Counted from the stretch's first letter, positions 8,391 through 16,827 are shown. The stretch is 25,658 bases of DNA from CAZLPW01 sp964561495 (GCA_964561495.1 CAZLPW010000023.1:1-25658), one strand, 5' to 3'. Numbers and translations: made by a program. Notes: generated by a model not told the origin, from the sequence alone.

Positions 8391-9394
8391 ATGAGATTAT
8401 TAATAGTCTATTTTGCATTAGGATTTTCCCTGCTCGTTGGGCAGTGAGCGCTTTGAAGTAACCCATCCTTGCCGGTCGGTGAGTCAGACAAAGGTATCAG
8501 CGCGACAAAAGGACAAACCTACTTCTCCTTTCAGAGCTCGTTCACAACAATTAATTGGTGGCATGAAGAATTGGAGAGCGAGCCATTTGATCATAAGGGT
8601 AATCTCAATACCTTTATAGTCATGCCTAAGTTTTTATATGGTATTACAAACAAGGTTAATATATCTGTTCATACTACATTGGGTATGAGAAAGATGAATT
8701 GGAAAAGTAAACATCATTCAATCCACCACCGTGATGAGACAACGGTATCGAGTTTTGATAATGCTAAGGGCGGTATTTTAGGTGACACTAAGGCTGTGTT
8801 TCGCTATGTTCTAAGAAGAACAAAATCTGGTAGTGGTCTCAGGGTATATACTGGCGCGGGTCTGACTATTCCATCTAACAGTGTTTTGACTTCTGATCCG
8901 TTTTTTTAAGACCCGATGATGAGGAAGNNNNNNNNNNCCACAGGCACTTCAGTTTAAGTAATGGCACGTACAATAGCATAGTAGATCTGCAGGTCTTCTA
9001 TAAGAGAAATGTTAACCCAGTTTTTTTCGGAGGTTTCCTCTCCTTTGAAAGGCCGCTGGCTGTTAGCAAATATGGTTATCTCCCTCCAGCGATAACTGTT
9101 CTGTCTTTTTCTGCTTCCTTTATGAATTATGATAAAAGAGAAAGCTCATTCGACTATGGGATGAGCCTTATACACAATTCTAAGGGCTACTGGAATGATA
9201 TATACGCTCCTAATAGTGAGTCCTTGACTATTATTCCGAGCGCTGGTTATTTATTCAATTCTAGATTCGGAGTGCTCTCATTTAACCTTCAAAAGCCAAT
9301 ATTTTTGAGTGGAGCGTTTATGGGAAATGAGGGTGAGATCAAACAGAGAAGCGGGGTCTGGCAGGTTTCATTATCGTTGAGATATGTCCGATAG
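8391..9394 (+). CDS. Outer-membrane-type protein, disrupted by apparent indels and an N gap
   Basis: ATG 8391 opens a clear signal peptide (MRLLIVYFALGFSLLVGQ) but hits TGA at 8445. The coding signal shifts to another frame (GSERFEVTHP), returns near 8469 (LPVGESDKGISATKG), runs to TAA 8907-8909, and resumes after the N gap in a third frame to TAG 9392-9394. Each break sits at a homopolymer: GGG at 8439-8441 reads through as GG, CCTTG at 8466-8470 as CCTTTG, and T7 at 8901-8907 as T8 (giving FFLRPDDEE). Uncorrected, this is a pseudogene; the homopolymer pattern makes sequencing error likelier. The rebuilt product would be about 330 residues, rich in amphipathic strands, with a His-rich loop (HHSIHHRDE) and an aromatic/Arg end. 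It resembles barrel-type outer-membrane proteins, possibly transport-related; no specific function is supported. Confidence 0.6.
8928..8937. other. Assembly gap (10 N) inside the disrupted outer-membrane gene
   Basis: Ten Ns separate two parts of the same coding sequence. If the upstream T-run is one base short, the reading frame requires a true gap of 1 base (or 1 plus a multiple of 3), giving E-E-x-H-R-H-F across the join. Confidence 0.9.
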
Positions 9395-9466
9395 CAGTGT
9401 TTTTAATAAAATCATTAATCCTTTAAGGGGGTTGCTTATCAGAGCATCGCAGTTTATATTTTCTAT

Positions 9467-10018
9467 ATGTTTTTAAATTATGATTTAGAATCAGATGATG
9501 AAGATCAGTGGTTAGAGAGTCTGGAGTCTGATAATGAAGAGCCGGAGATCGCCAGAGCTGTTAATGTAAAAGACCCAATCTCGAGCCTGAATCTTCCATA
9601 TCCGATTGTTTTTGAGGAAGGGACCAGTGTTAATCGTGCTCTGAAAGCCTTACAGGGTAAAGAGAAGAATTGCTCTCTTATAGTTAATAATGAAAAATTA
9701 AGTGGGATACTAACAGAGAGAGATATCCTACTAAAAATTACTGGCAAGGGCTACGATTTAGATGTAATGACCGTTGATGAAATCATGACACCTGATCCTG
9801 AATTTCTTACTTCAGAAAATCCTATCGCGTATGCGCTAAACAAGATGCACATTGGTGGGTTTAGGCATGTCCCTATTGTAGATGACAACATAAGACCAAT
9901 AGGTCTGATTAGCGTGTCTGATATAATCTCAACCATCGCCGACTATTTCAGCAGAGAGATTATTAATCTTCCTCCTCCGAACCGCTCGGTTGATTCAAAT
10001 CAGCCTGAGGGTGGTTAG
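9467..10018 (+). CDS. CBS-domain pair protein, possible adenylate-sensing regulator
   Basis: A 183-residue cytoplasmic protein. An acidic N-terminal tail (ESDDEDQWLESLESDNEEPE) leads into two CBS domains. The first is about residues 45-95 (VFEEGTSVNRALKALQG, SGILTERDIL). The second is about 103-165 (MTPDPEFLTSENPIAYAL, GFRHVPIVDD, PIGLISVSDII). Paired CBS domains usually bind AMP, ATP or S-adenosylmethionine and switch a partner. There is no attached enzyme domain, so the partner must be another protein. It sits 34 bases upstream of the DTG protease gene, which is 12 bases upstream of rimK. The arrangement suggests, as inference, that it tunes this modification pathway to energy state. The start at ATG 9467 lacks a strong ribosome-binding site. 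Confidence 0.85.
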   Translation: MFLNYDLESDDEDQWLESLESDNEEPEIARAVNVKDPISSLNLPYPIVFEEGTSVNRALKALQGKEKNCSLIVNNEKLSGILTERDILLKITGKGYDLDVMTVDEIMTPDPEFLTSENPIAYALNKMHIGGFRHVPIVDDNIRPIGLISVSDIISTIADYFSREIINLPPPNRSVDSNQPEGG

Positions 10019-10052
10019 CTTTTTAATCTTATTTATTTAGAAATTCCATTTT

Positions 10053-10496
10053 ATGATTTTAAAAAATCCTAAGGCCAAGACAAAGGGTTCGAGCGTCCAT
10101 ATCGGATGGAGAGAGTGGATTTCTTTTCCAAAATATGGTGGATTCAGGTTGAAAGCTAAAATAGACACAGGGGCAACGCTCTCAGCCTTACATGCGACCC
10201 ACATTGAAGAGTTTAAAAAAAATCGTAATCTGTGGGTTCGGTTTAGGGTTTATCAATCCAAAAATTTTATAATAGTTGAAAAGCCAATCCTGAAATATAG
10301 AATCATTAGGAACTCATTCGGTGGCTCACAGAAAAGGCCTATGGTCAAGATGGAAATTCAGTTGGGAGAGCGATCTTGGGTGACAAATGTTTCTCTCACT
10401 CAGAGATCTGGGATGACATATCCTATGCTCATTGGACGAAATAGTTTGAGGAAAAAATATATCATACATCCGAAACAATCTTTTCTTTTGATTTGA
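10053..10496 (+). CDS. Retropepsin-like aspartic protease, RimK-associated (RimB/Zn_protease family)
   Basis: A 147-residue protein of the family often annotated 'ATP-dependent zinc protease'. Members are retropepsin-like and travel with rimK. The aspartic-protease signature is AKIDTGATLSALHA, with D38-T39-G40. The conserved partner strand YPMLIGRNSLRKKYIIHP is near the C-terminus, and GWREWISFP, typical of the family start, is at residues 18-27. No signal peptide is seen, so it is cytoplasmic. In Pseudomonas the protein RimB of this family works with RimK and is proposed to trim polyglutamate tails; the same role here is inference from gene order. Its 12-base spacing to rimK supports joint expression. 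Activity would require dimerisation, since only one DTG is present. Confidence 0.82.
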   Translation: MILKNPKAKTKGSSVHIGWREWISFPKYGGFRLKAKIDTGATLSALHATHIEEFKKNRNLWVRFRVYQSKNFIIVEKPILKYRIIRNSFGGSQKRPMVKMEIQLGERSWVTNVSLTQRSGMTYPMLIGRNSLRKKYIIHPKQSFLLI

Positions 10497-10508
10497 AATC
10501 TTTTAGTC

Positions 10509-11393
10509 ATGAATATACTAATACTATCAAGAAGCCAAAGTCTATATTCAACGAATCGAATTCTTGAGGTTGGCCTAGAGAGAGGCCACGACGTAAGGGT
10601 GGTAGACTATATGCGCTGCTATATGAACATAGAATCCGAGAATCCATCTGTCTATTACGGGGGAGAGTCATTAGACATTTCCTCTGTCATTATCCCAAGA
10701 ATAGGTGCATCTGTTACATCATACGGAACGGCTGTAGTGAGGCAGTTTGAGCTAATGGGGTGCTACTGCGTAAACACCTCGGACTCTATTTTAAACTCTA
10801 GGGACAAACTGAAAGCTCTTCAAATATTATCAAACAGAGGAATATCTCTGCCTGATACAGGATTCGCCAGCCATACTAAAGACATTGAAGGTGTGATCGA
10901 GAAGGTTGGGAGCGTTCCTCTTGTGATGAAGCTGTTACAGGGGACCCAAGGGCATGGGGTTGTGCTAGCTGAGACTAGAAAGGCTGCTCTTGCAGTTATG
11001 AGTGCATTTAGACAGCTTGACGCAGATATTATGGTTCAAGAATTTATAAAAGAGTCAGCGGGTACTGATATACGCGCTCTGGTTGTTGGTGATGAGGTCG
11101 TCGCTTCTATGCGGCGGATCGCTCCCAGAGGTGAGTTTCGTTCTAATCTACATCAGGGTGGTGAGATGGTTCCGATAAAGCTTACAGACCGAGAACGCAG
11201 GATCGCTGTTGACGCGGCGCGTATACTAAAACTGTCTATCGCTGGTGTTGATTTTATGCGTTCAGAGCGTGGGCCTCTTGTTTTAGAGGTTAATTCATCA
11301 CCTGGCCTTCAGGGTATTGAGACATGTTCAGGCATTGATATAGCAAAAAAAATATATCAGTATATAGAAAAAAGGATGAATGATTATGATTAA
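10509..11393 (+). CDS. rimK: RimK, ATP-grasp glutamate ligase (ribosomal protein S6 modification)
   Basis: Adds glutamate residues to the C-terminus of ribosomal protein S6, or makes poly-glutamate, using ATP. The 294-residue length matches E. coli RimK (about 300). The N-terminal pre-ATP-grasp domain starts MNILILSRSQSLYSTNRI and contains VIIPRIGASVTSYGTAV. DKLKALQILSNRGISLPDTG marks entry to the ATP-grasp fold. PLVMKLLQGTQGHGVVL is the glycine-rich ATP loop, VQEFIKESAGTDIRALVVG the middle strand, and RRIAPRGEFRSNLHQGG the substrate/ATP segment. LVLEVNSSPGLQGIE carries the metal-binding E and N. All key motifs are present. It ends the CBS/protease/RimK cluster; a 165-base AT-rich spacer follows. 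The S6 gene itself is not in this window, so the substrate is inferred from the family. Confidence 0.93.
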   Translation: MNILILSRSQSLYSTNRILEVGLERGHDVRVVDYMRCYMNIESENPSVYYGGESLDISSVIIPRIGASVTSYGTAVVRQFELMGCYCVNTSDSILNSRDKLKALQILSNRGISLPDTGFASHTKDIEGVIEKVGSVPLVMKLLQGTQGHGVVLAETRKAALAVMSAFRQLDADIMVQEFIKESAGTDIRALVVGDEVVASMRRIAPRGEFRSNLHQGGEMVPIKLTDRERRIAVDAARILKLSIAGVDFMRSERGPLVLEVNSSPGLQGIETCSGIDIAKKIYQYIEKRMNDYD

Positions 11394-11558
11394 TTATGCA
11401 GATTATGTTGTAAATATTTATTAATATATTAGGTGATTTTAATATAATATTTATTTAATCTTGCAAGGGAATTAATCTGATTTATTTATCTAAATAGAAC
11501 TTTTTTAAATATTTTACTTTACATCCCAATTCTAATTAACAAAATAAAGGAACATAAA

Positions 11559-11804
11559 TTGAATATATTCGTTGGAAATCTAAATTTCCGCACCACTGAA
11601 GAAGAGTTGCAGTCTCATTTTGAACAGTTCGGAGAGGTGAGCTCTGCTAAAATTATTACCGATAGAAACACACACCGCTCTAGAGGATTTGGATTTGTTG
11701 AAATGACTGATGACTCTGATGGAGAGAAGGCTATCTCAGAGTTGAATGGTAAAGAGTTTAACGGTCGAGACCTTACTGTTAATAAGGCGAACGAAAGAAA
11801 ATAG
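11559..11804 (+). CDS. Single-RRM RNA-binding protein
   Basis: An 81-residue protein made of one RNA-recognition motif. RNP2 is IFVGNL (residues 3-8) and RNP1 is RGFGFVEM (residues 42-49), with the aromatic residues at the RNA-stacking positions. The order beta-alpha-beta-beta-alpha-beta is complete and the end is a short basic tail (NKANERK). It resembles the small Rbp proteins of cyanobacteria and other marine bacteria, which bind single-stranded RNA and often respond to cold. Translation starts at TTG 11559, preceded by AAAGGA at 11546-11551. It stands alone: 165 AT-rich bases before it and a strong terminator after it suggest a monocistronic transcript. The long leader could be regulatory but shows no structure I can defend. 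Confidence 0.92.
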   Translation: MNIFVGNLNFRTTEEELQSHFEQFGEVSSAKIITDRNTHRSRGFGFVEMTDDSDGEKAISELNGKEFNGRDLTVNKANERK

Positions 11805-11820
11805 TCAATTTCACAAATTT

Positions 11821-11852
11821 AAGAGGGCTCTATCTGTTTTAGAGTCCTTTTC
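11821..11852 (+). terminator. Rho-independent terminator after the RRM gene
   Basis: AGGGCTCTA at 11824-11832 pairs with TAGAGTCCT at 11840-11848 (one G-U), around a 7-base loop. The flanking AAG and TTT extend the stem, and the T-rich tract runs into TTTTCT. It lies 17 bases after the RRM stop and separates that gene from the sulfatase. Confidence 0.8.
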
Positions 11853-11924
11853 TATTAAAATAACTTATATTTTTAGTTATCTCCCTTTCCATGATTTAAT
11901 AAAAATTTAAATTCCTGACTGAGT

Positions 11925-11932
11925 TAATTTTG
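11925..11932 (+). promoter_or_regulatory. Possible Bacteroidetes-type -7 element before the sulfatase
   Basis: TAATTTTG matches the TAnnTTTG consensus known from Bacteroidetes promoters and sits 32 bases before the sulfatase start. No convincing -33 TTTG partner is seen, and AT-rich DNA gives such matches by chance. Confidence 0.2.
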
Positions 11933-11964
11933 TTGCTATGATTTAAATAATTTTAAACGTAATC

Positions 11965-13590
11965 ATGAGTTTCAAAATTTTTAATTTGTCAATCCTGAGT
12001 CTGCCAGTTTTGTTGCTTCTTATTATCGGATGCGACAGAGAAGAGGCAGACGCTAGACCTAATATTCTGTTTATTATGTCGGATGATCACGCGTATCAGG
12101 CCATAAGTGCCTACAGTGATAGGCTGATATCTACTCCAAATATTGATCGAATATCAGATGAGGGTGTTCTTTTTACAAATGCCTGTGTCACTAACTCAAT
12201 ATGTGCGCCATCAAGGGCTACCATTCTCACGGGAAAGCACAACCACATTAACGGAAAGATTGACAACCACTCAAAGTTCGATACCACCCAGATAACTTTC
12301 CCTCAATTATTCCAAGATGCGGGCTACCAGACCGCCATGTATGGGAAATTGCATTTTGGAAACAATCCAAAGGGTGTTGATGATTTTATGATTCTCCCTG
12401 GTCAGGGACATTATATAAATCCTGATTTTATTACAAACCAGGGTGACACTACTATCAGAGGCTATGTAACCGATATTATTACAGATTTAGTTTTAGACTG
12501 GTTTGAAAACAAAAAAAAGAAAGACAAACCTTTCCTAATGTTTTATCTTCATAAGGCGCCTCACAGGCCATGGTGGCCTAGCCCTGAAAAATTTAGTGAG
12601 TACAGTAAAAAAAAGTTTCCGATACCTAAAACATTATTTGATGATTACAGCGAAAGGGGCTCAGCTGCAAAAACTGCAGAGATGAATATTCTATACGATC
12701 TTCGATACGGTCACGACTCGAAAATCAAGCCCTCAACTATTAACAACATGGAAGAGATTGAGCCATATATCGAGCCCTATGATTGGGGAGGCTTAGATGG
12801 GTTTACGACCTCATTCATGAGATCTGATCAGGTCCAGAGAGAACAGTACAATGTAGTGCTTGACTCTATAAATCTTTGGTTCAAGAATAACTGGAGCGGT
12901 CTAGATTATAAAGAAAAAATGATATGGAAGTATCAGAGGTACATGCAAGACTACCTTGGCTGTATCTCATCCGTTGATGATAACGTGGGTCGTGTTCTTG
13001 ATTATTTGGATAAATCAGGTCTAAGCGAAAACACGATAGTTGTTTACACCTCTGACCAGGGTTTTTACTTAGGTGAGCACGGTTGGTTTGATAAGAGGTT
13101 TATTTATGATGAGTCCTTCAAGACGCCCCTGATGATTAGGTGGCCAGAGAAAATAAAAAAAGGTTTAAAAAGAAATGAGATGGTTCAGAATCTTGATTTT
13201 GCTCAAACGTTTTTAGATGCGGCGGGGATTGATGCTTTAGAAAGTATGCAAGGGGAGAGCCTGATGCCTCTCGCGCTTGGGGATCAGGAAAAATGGGACC
13301 GTGATGCTGTGTACTATCATTATTATGAGTATCCATCTGTCCATATGGTTAAGCGTCACTATGGTATAGTGACTGAAGAGTATAAGCTCGCCCATTTCTA
13401 TTATGATGTTGATGAGTGGGAGCTCTACGATAGAAAATTAGATCCTAGTGAGATGAGAAATCTATATCTAGATCCAAAATATCAGGACATAGTTTCTGAT
13501 TTAACAATTCGCCTGTCTGAGCTCCGGAAAAAATATAAAGACTCCGAACAATTAGATCGATATTATATTAACAAATATCTCTCTAAATAG
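11965..13590 (+). CDS. Sulfatase lipoprotein (formylglycine-dependent, S1 family; glucosamine-6-sulfatase-like)
   Basis: Hydrolyses sulfate esters, probably on a sulfated sugar or polysaccharide. The N-terminus is a lipoprotein signal with C23 in LLIIGCDR. The catalytic motif is ICAPSRATILTG with C80, to be converted to formylglycine by a maturase not in this window. Metal and sulfate-binding residues are visible: D40/D41 (MSDDH), K128 and H130 (YGKLHFG), HKAPHRPWWP, D364/Q365 (SDQGFYLGEHGWFDKR) with H372 and K377. The LPGQGHYINPDFI and GYVTDIITD stretches resemble bacterial N-acetylglucosamine-6-sulfatases; the exact substrate is inference. Length 541 is normal. Asp at +2 after the lipid cysteine would mean inner-membrane retention in E. 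coli, but the rule may differ here. Only 12 bases separate it from the next gene. Confidence 0.9.
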   Translation: MSFKIFNLSILSLPVLLLLIIGCDREEADARPNILFIMSDDHAYQAISAYSDRLISTPNIDRISDEGVLFTNACVTNSICAPSRATILTGKHNHINGKIDNHSKFDTTQITFPQLFQDAGYQTAMYGKLHFGNNPKGVDDFMILPGQGHYINPDFITNQGDTTIRGYVTDIITDLVLDWFENKKKKDKPFLMFYLHKAPHRPWWPSPEKFSEYSKKKFPIPKTLFDDYSERGSAAKTAEMNILYDLRYGHDSKIKPSTINNMEEIEPYIEPYDWGGLDGFTTSFMRSDQVQREQYNVVLDSINLWFKNNWSGLDYKEKMIWKYQRYMQDYLGCISSVDDNVGRVLDYLDKSGLSENTIVVYTSDQGFYLGEHGWFDKRFIYDESFKTPLMIRWPEKIKKGLKRNEMVQNLDFAQTFLDAAGIDALESMQGESLMPLALGDQEKWDRDAVYYHYYEYPSVHMVKRHYGIVTEEYKLAHFYYDVDEWELYDRKLDPSEMRNLYLDPKYQDIVSDLTIRLSELRKKYKDSEQLDRYYINKYLSK

Positions 13591-13602
13591 ATTGCTTATT
13601 GT

Positions 13603-16600
13603 TTGAATATCGTAAGAGTCACAAATGTATTTCTACTGGTAGGTATACTGTGTCCAATTAACAGGCCACAGGTTCCAGACGGAGCTCCGCTGTTTGATGA
13701 AAATAAAAGTGCAAGAATAGGCGACAATCCGTTTCCGACAAATCCACTGAATGATAGAGCAGTGGGATATTTACTGCAGGGAAAGGCACAGACCGCTCTA
13801 ACCAATTACGGAAACTATATTGATATTGAAGTTAATCCTAATGGCGTATGGGGTGAGTATGCATATCTGTATGAGGTCACATTTCTGGCGGGAGTTCCAG
13901 GACATTCTTATTCTTCGAACTATCTGTGGGAGCTTGTAGAATCATTTATTGATCAAGAGGGCAATACTAAATACAGCATATGGGAATCAGACGATGCATA
14001 TGAAGCCTGGTATGTAGATGATGATACAGTCTTCGCTGGCATTCTTTTCAATTCTAACGAGGACAATGGCCTCTGGGAGCCAGATAGTATCTCCCAGTTG
14101 GAATCAGCAGATGAAATATCTGCCCCATTCCAGTGGTGTATTGACACTGACAGAAGAAAGATTGTTCTCAGCTCTTTTGAGGATAAAAGCCCTAACGAAT
14201 CTAGTACAAGAATTGGGCTTATTTATCCCTGGGCACTGAGGCCGAGTTTAATTAGCAGAGAGGACCAGTTTGACTATTATGACTACGGTCCAGATTTTGA
14301 GGAGTGGACAAAAGATGATCGTTACGCTTACTATGGTGCGAACACGGCTGAGTCGTGCTTATCTTTTTTTCCGCAACTGTTTAATACGGATTGGCAGCCA
14401 GTAACAAAGGCAAGAGTGAACACCCACAATATGGACTTTGGTGCGGGCGATATTTTTGGTGACACATACGTAACCGATCCAGATGATACTTACCCGCTTC
14501 TAGCTCACAGTGGATATTCTGACACTTGGCCACTCAGGTTCAACTATCAGACTGGTGAGGATGAGCCATATTGGCCAGGATGGTGGGCCCAAGACTACAA
14601 CATATATTTGCCAGGGTGTGACCAATCCAGAAAAGATCCCGACTGCTGGGAGACAGTCCCTGGGCGGTTTATTTCTGATATGGATGTGTATATGGAGTTT
14701 GATGATCGCTGGGCGCATCGAGCAAATCAAGTAAGCACTAACAATGAGTACGAGCAAACAGGATACCCTATGGGACTCAGGGTCATGTCTGAGGCCCACT
14801 CTTACGGAGTCTCCTATGCCGAAGATATTTTATTTGTTACGGTAAAAGTGAGAAACGAAAGTGGTGACTGGTGCGCTGAGGATGAAAACTATGAGCCTGT
14901 CTTGGATGAAAATGGCCAACAAAAATGTGGAGAGGCGATGATAATGCCGGATGGTACCAAGCTTAATCAGGGTAAGGGATTTGACTATTCGGGAGTGAGC
15001 CTGGGTTTTTGGATGGATGGCGTTATCCTCTCTAACAATAAATATGGTGACTATAGCTACTGGACCAGTGCCGAAGATTTTATGAAATATTATTGGGAGT
15101 TTTTTGAGGTCAATAATGAGAGAATGTCAATAAGTATGGCCACGATTGGCGACTACGATGGTATGTCACTCGTTCCTGGATATGCGATGGACCCAGACAC
15201 ACCGAGTCCGGGGAATGAGTTTGGGGTTGTCGCGACGCAGCTTCTTGACTCTCCAAAAGCAACAGATCCAGTTGACCTTGACCAGGATGGCGTGATAGAT
15301 ATATTTCCTGGGGAGCCTCTAAAGATGACAGACTGGCACTGGCTGGATTGGTACAGGAGACCTGGTGTGACACACTCAGAGAGTTTGTCTGGAGATTGTT
15401 ATGCAGGTACCCAGGGCTGCCCGCAGGCAAGAAATAGGGAAGAAATTTTTTATAAACTAATGGTCGGTGACACGACAAACCTTAGTGAGAGTGAGAGAGA
15501 GTGGCACTTTCATACTTCAGACCCAGGGACAGACCTAGGGTCAGAGCTAAATCCTCATTTTGACTCAGTCGATGGTATAAAGCAGGAGCCCGTTTTCCTT
15601 AGGCCGCCTGAGGGTGTTGACCCTATTATCGTAATGAGCTGCGGTCCATTCGATCTGCCCGTTGGCAGAGAGGTACCTTTTTCGTTTTGTNNNNNNNNNN
15701 TAATATTTGGCCAGGATGAAGATGATTTAATAAACAATGCTCGATTTGCTCAGGTAATGTACAACTCTCGCTATCAAGGTTTCACGCCGCCGACACGGCC
15801 TACCGTACACGTTGAAACGGACACAGGGCAGGTTAAAATTTTTTGGAATGATATTGCTGAAAATAGCAAGGACGTCCTAACGGGATATTCTGATTTTGAG
15901 GGATATAAACTGTACAAAAGCAAAGACGGAGGAATAAACTGGCGCGATGCCTCTGATATGATATATGACGATAGCGGTGTTTTTGTTGGCTGGAGACCTG
16001 TTGCTCAGTTTGATCTCTCAAGAGAGAGAGACTCTCTTCACTGCGTCTATCGTAACGCATACGACTGTGACAGAGAGGAGAGACGGGGGCACGGGATACA
16101 AGGTCCCGACCCTTTTTTCCCTTGGTTCAGCCTTGGCTCTAACACCGGACTTGATCCGATAGAGCTAGACCCAGGTGATTGGAAGATAGTTAGAGGGGAT
16201 ACTTTTAGGTATATGTATCAAGACTATGACGTTGTTGATGGTGTAGAGTATACCTACTCTGTTGTCGCATATGACATGGGAGTTGAGCCAGCGTATAGTT
16301 TAGACTATTTTGAAAGCGGAGACGGGCTCTATGAGTCAGTGACTGACACTAATTTTTCCAACCCCAATGAATGGGCAAGTCCAGATGGTTATGCTTCAAT
16401 AGAAAACTCAAAAGGGACTACCATATTAGATAGGAACTTTGTTAAAGCATACCCAGGTGTTCGTCCTCAAAATGATTTGACTAAGGTCTCGGTTGTGCCA
16501 AATCCATATATAGTTAGATCTGGTTTTAAAGAGTCAGAGTTTGGTCGTCGTATGCGTTTTATAAACCTGCCTGAAGAGTGCCGTATTCGTATTTTTACCA

Positions 16601-16782
16601 TATCGGGCGAGCTTGTATCGGAAATTTTCCATAGTGACAGAGAAAGCGGAAACGCCTGGTGGGATATGCGGTCGATGAACAATCAGGAAATAGCCCCCGG
16701 TCTTTACGTTTACCATGTCTCATACCCTGGCTCATCAGGCATGCCTGATGAGCATTTGGGTAAGTTTGCTGTGATAAGATAA
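13603..16782 (+). CDS. Large secreted protein with fibronectin-like region, calcium loop and VVPNPY-type C-terminal domain
   Basis: About 1059 codons across a 10-N gap. TTG 13603 is used because no in-frame ATG lies nearby; it gives MNIVRVTNVFLLVGILCP, a plausible signal sequence. The first 700 residues are Trp-, Tyr- and Asp-rich and match no family I recognise. A DLDQDGVID loop at residues 558-566 resembles calcium-binding thrombospondin-3/dockerin loops. After the gap, GFTPPTRPTVHVE and DFEGYKLYKSKDGGINW followed by YSVVAYDMG suggest a fibronectin type III-like region (about 730-915). Residues about 962-1059 (VVPNPYIVRSGF, RIRIFTISGELV, APGLYVYHV, HLGKFAVIR) form a variant C-terminal sorting/FlgD-like domain common in this bacterial group. 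It is likely exported to the surface; its job is unknown. It is probably co-transcribed with the sulfatase. Confidence 0.8.
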   Translation: MNIVRVTNVFLLVGILCPINRPQVPDGAPLFDENKSARIGDNPFPTNPLNDRAVGYLLQGKAQTALTNYGNYIDIEVNPNGVWGEYAYLYEVTFLAGVPGHSYSSNYLWELVESFIDQEGNTKYSIWESDDAYEAWYVDDDTVFAGILFNSNEDNGLWEPDSISQLESADEISAPFQWCIDTDRRKIVLSSFEDKSPNESSTRIGLIYPWALRPSLISREDQFDYYDYGPDFEEWTKDDRYAYYGANTAESCLSFFPQLFNTDWQPVTKARVNTHNMDFGAGDIFGDTYVTDPDDTYPLLAHSGYSDTWPLRFNYQTGEDEPYWPGWWAQDYNIYLPGCDQSRKDPDCWETVPGRFISDMDVYMEFDDRWAHRANQVSTNNEYEQTGYPMGLRVMSEAHSYGVSYAEDILFVTVKVRNESGDWCAEDENYEPVLDENGQQKCGEAMIMPDGTKLNQGKGFDYSGVSLGFWMDGVILSNNKYGDYSYWTSAEDFMKYYWEFFEVNNERMSISMATIGDYDGMSLVPGYAMDPDTPSPGNEFGVVATQLLDSPKATDPVDLDQDGVIDIFPGEPLKMTDWHWLDWYRRPGVTHSESLSGDCYAGTQGCPQARNREEIFYKLMVGDTTNLSESEREWHFHTSDPGTDLGSELNPHFDSVDGIKQEPVFLRPPEGVDPIIVMSCGPFDLPVGREVPFSFCXXXXIFGQDEDDLINNARFAQVMYNSRYQGFTPPTRPTVHVETDTGQVKIFWNDIAENSKDVLTGYSDFEGYKLYKSKDGGINWRDASDMIYDDSGVFVGWRPVAQFDLSRERDSLHCVYRNAYDCDREERRGHGIQGPDPFFPWFSLGSNTGLDPIELDPGDWKIVRGDTFRYMYQDYDVVDGVEYTYSVVAYDMGVEPAYSLDYFESGDGLYESVTDTNFSNPNEWASPDGYASIENSKGTTILDRNFVKAYPGVRPQNDLTKVSVVPNPYIVRSGFKESEFGRRMRFINLPEECRIRIFTISGELVSEIFHSDRESGNAWWDMRSMNNQEIAPGLYVYHVSYPGSSGMPDEHLGKFAVIR
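15691..15700. other. Assembly gap (10 N) inside the large secreted protein gene
   Basis: The flanking frames agree across the ten Ns, so the true gap is 1 base or 1 plus a multiple of 3. With one base the join reads FSFC-[V/I/L]-IFGQ. Confidence 0.9.
16730..16753. repeat. Perfect 24-bp palindrome at the 3' end of the large secreted protein gene
   Basis: GCTCATCAGGCA (16730-16741) is followed directly by its exact reverse complement (16742-16753). It lies inside codons for GSSGMPDE, 29 bases before the stop. It could fold as a tight RNA hairpin (with a few central bases unpaired) or serve as a symmetric protein site; no T-run follows. Confidence 0.9.
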
Positions 16783-16798
16783 ATTTTAAACTAGTGTG

Positions 16799-16827
16799 TT
16801 GATACTTTTTATTATACAATGTATATT
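16799..16827 (+). promoter_or_regulatory. Possible sigma70-like promoter for the surface operon
   Basis: TTGATA (16799-16804) and TATATT (16822-16827) are separated by 17 bases, in the 134-base space before the beta-barrel gene. A start near 16834 would leave a leader of about 83 bases. AT-rich background weakens the case. Confidence 0.3.

Noticed and set aside
8437..8619. Separate 60-residue gene
   Set aside because: Only its first dozen residues look coding, and they fit between the two halves of the disrupted outer-membrane gene; the rest is off-frame.
11443..11448. TATAAT as a -10 box for the RRM gene
   Set aside because: No acceptable -35 element at the right distance, and such hexamers are common in this AT-rich spacer.
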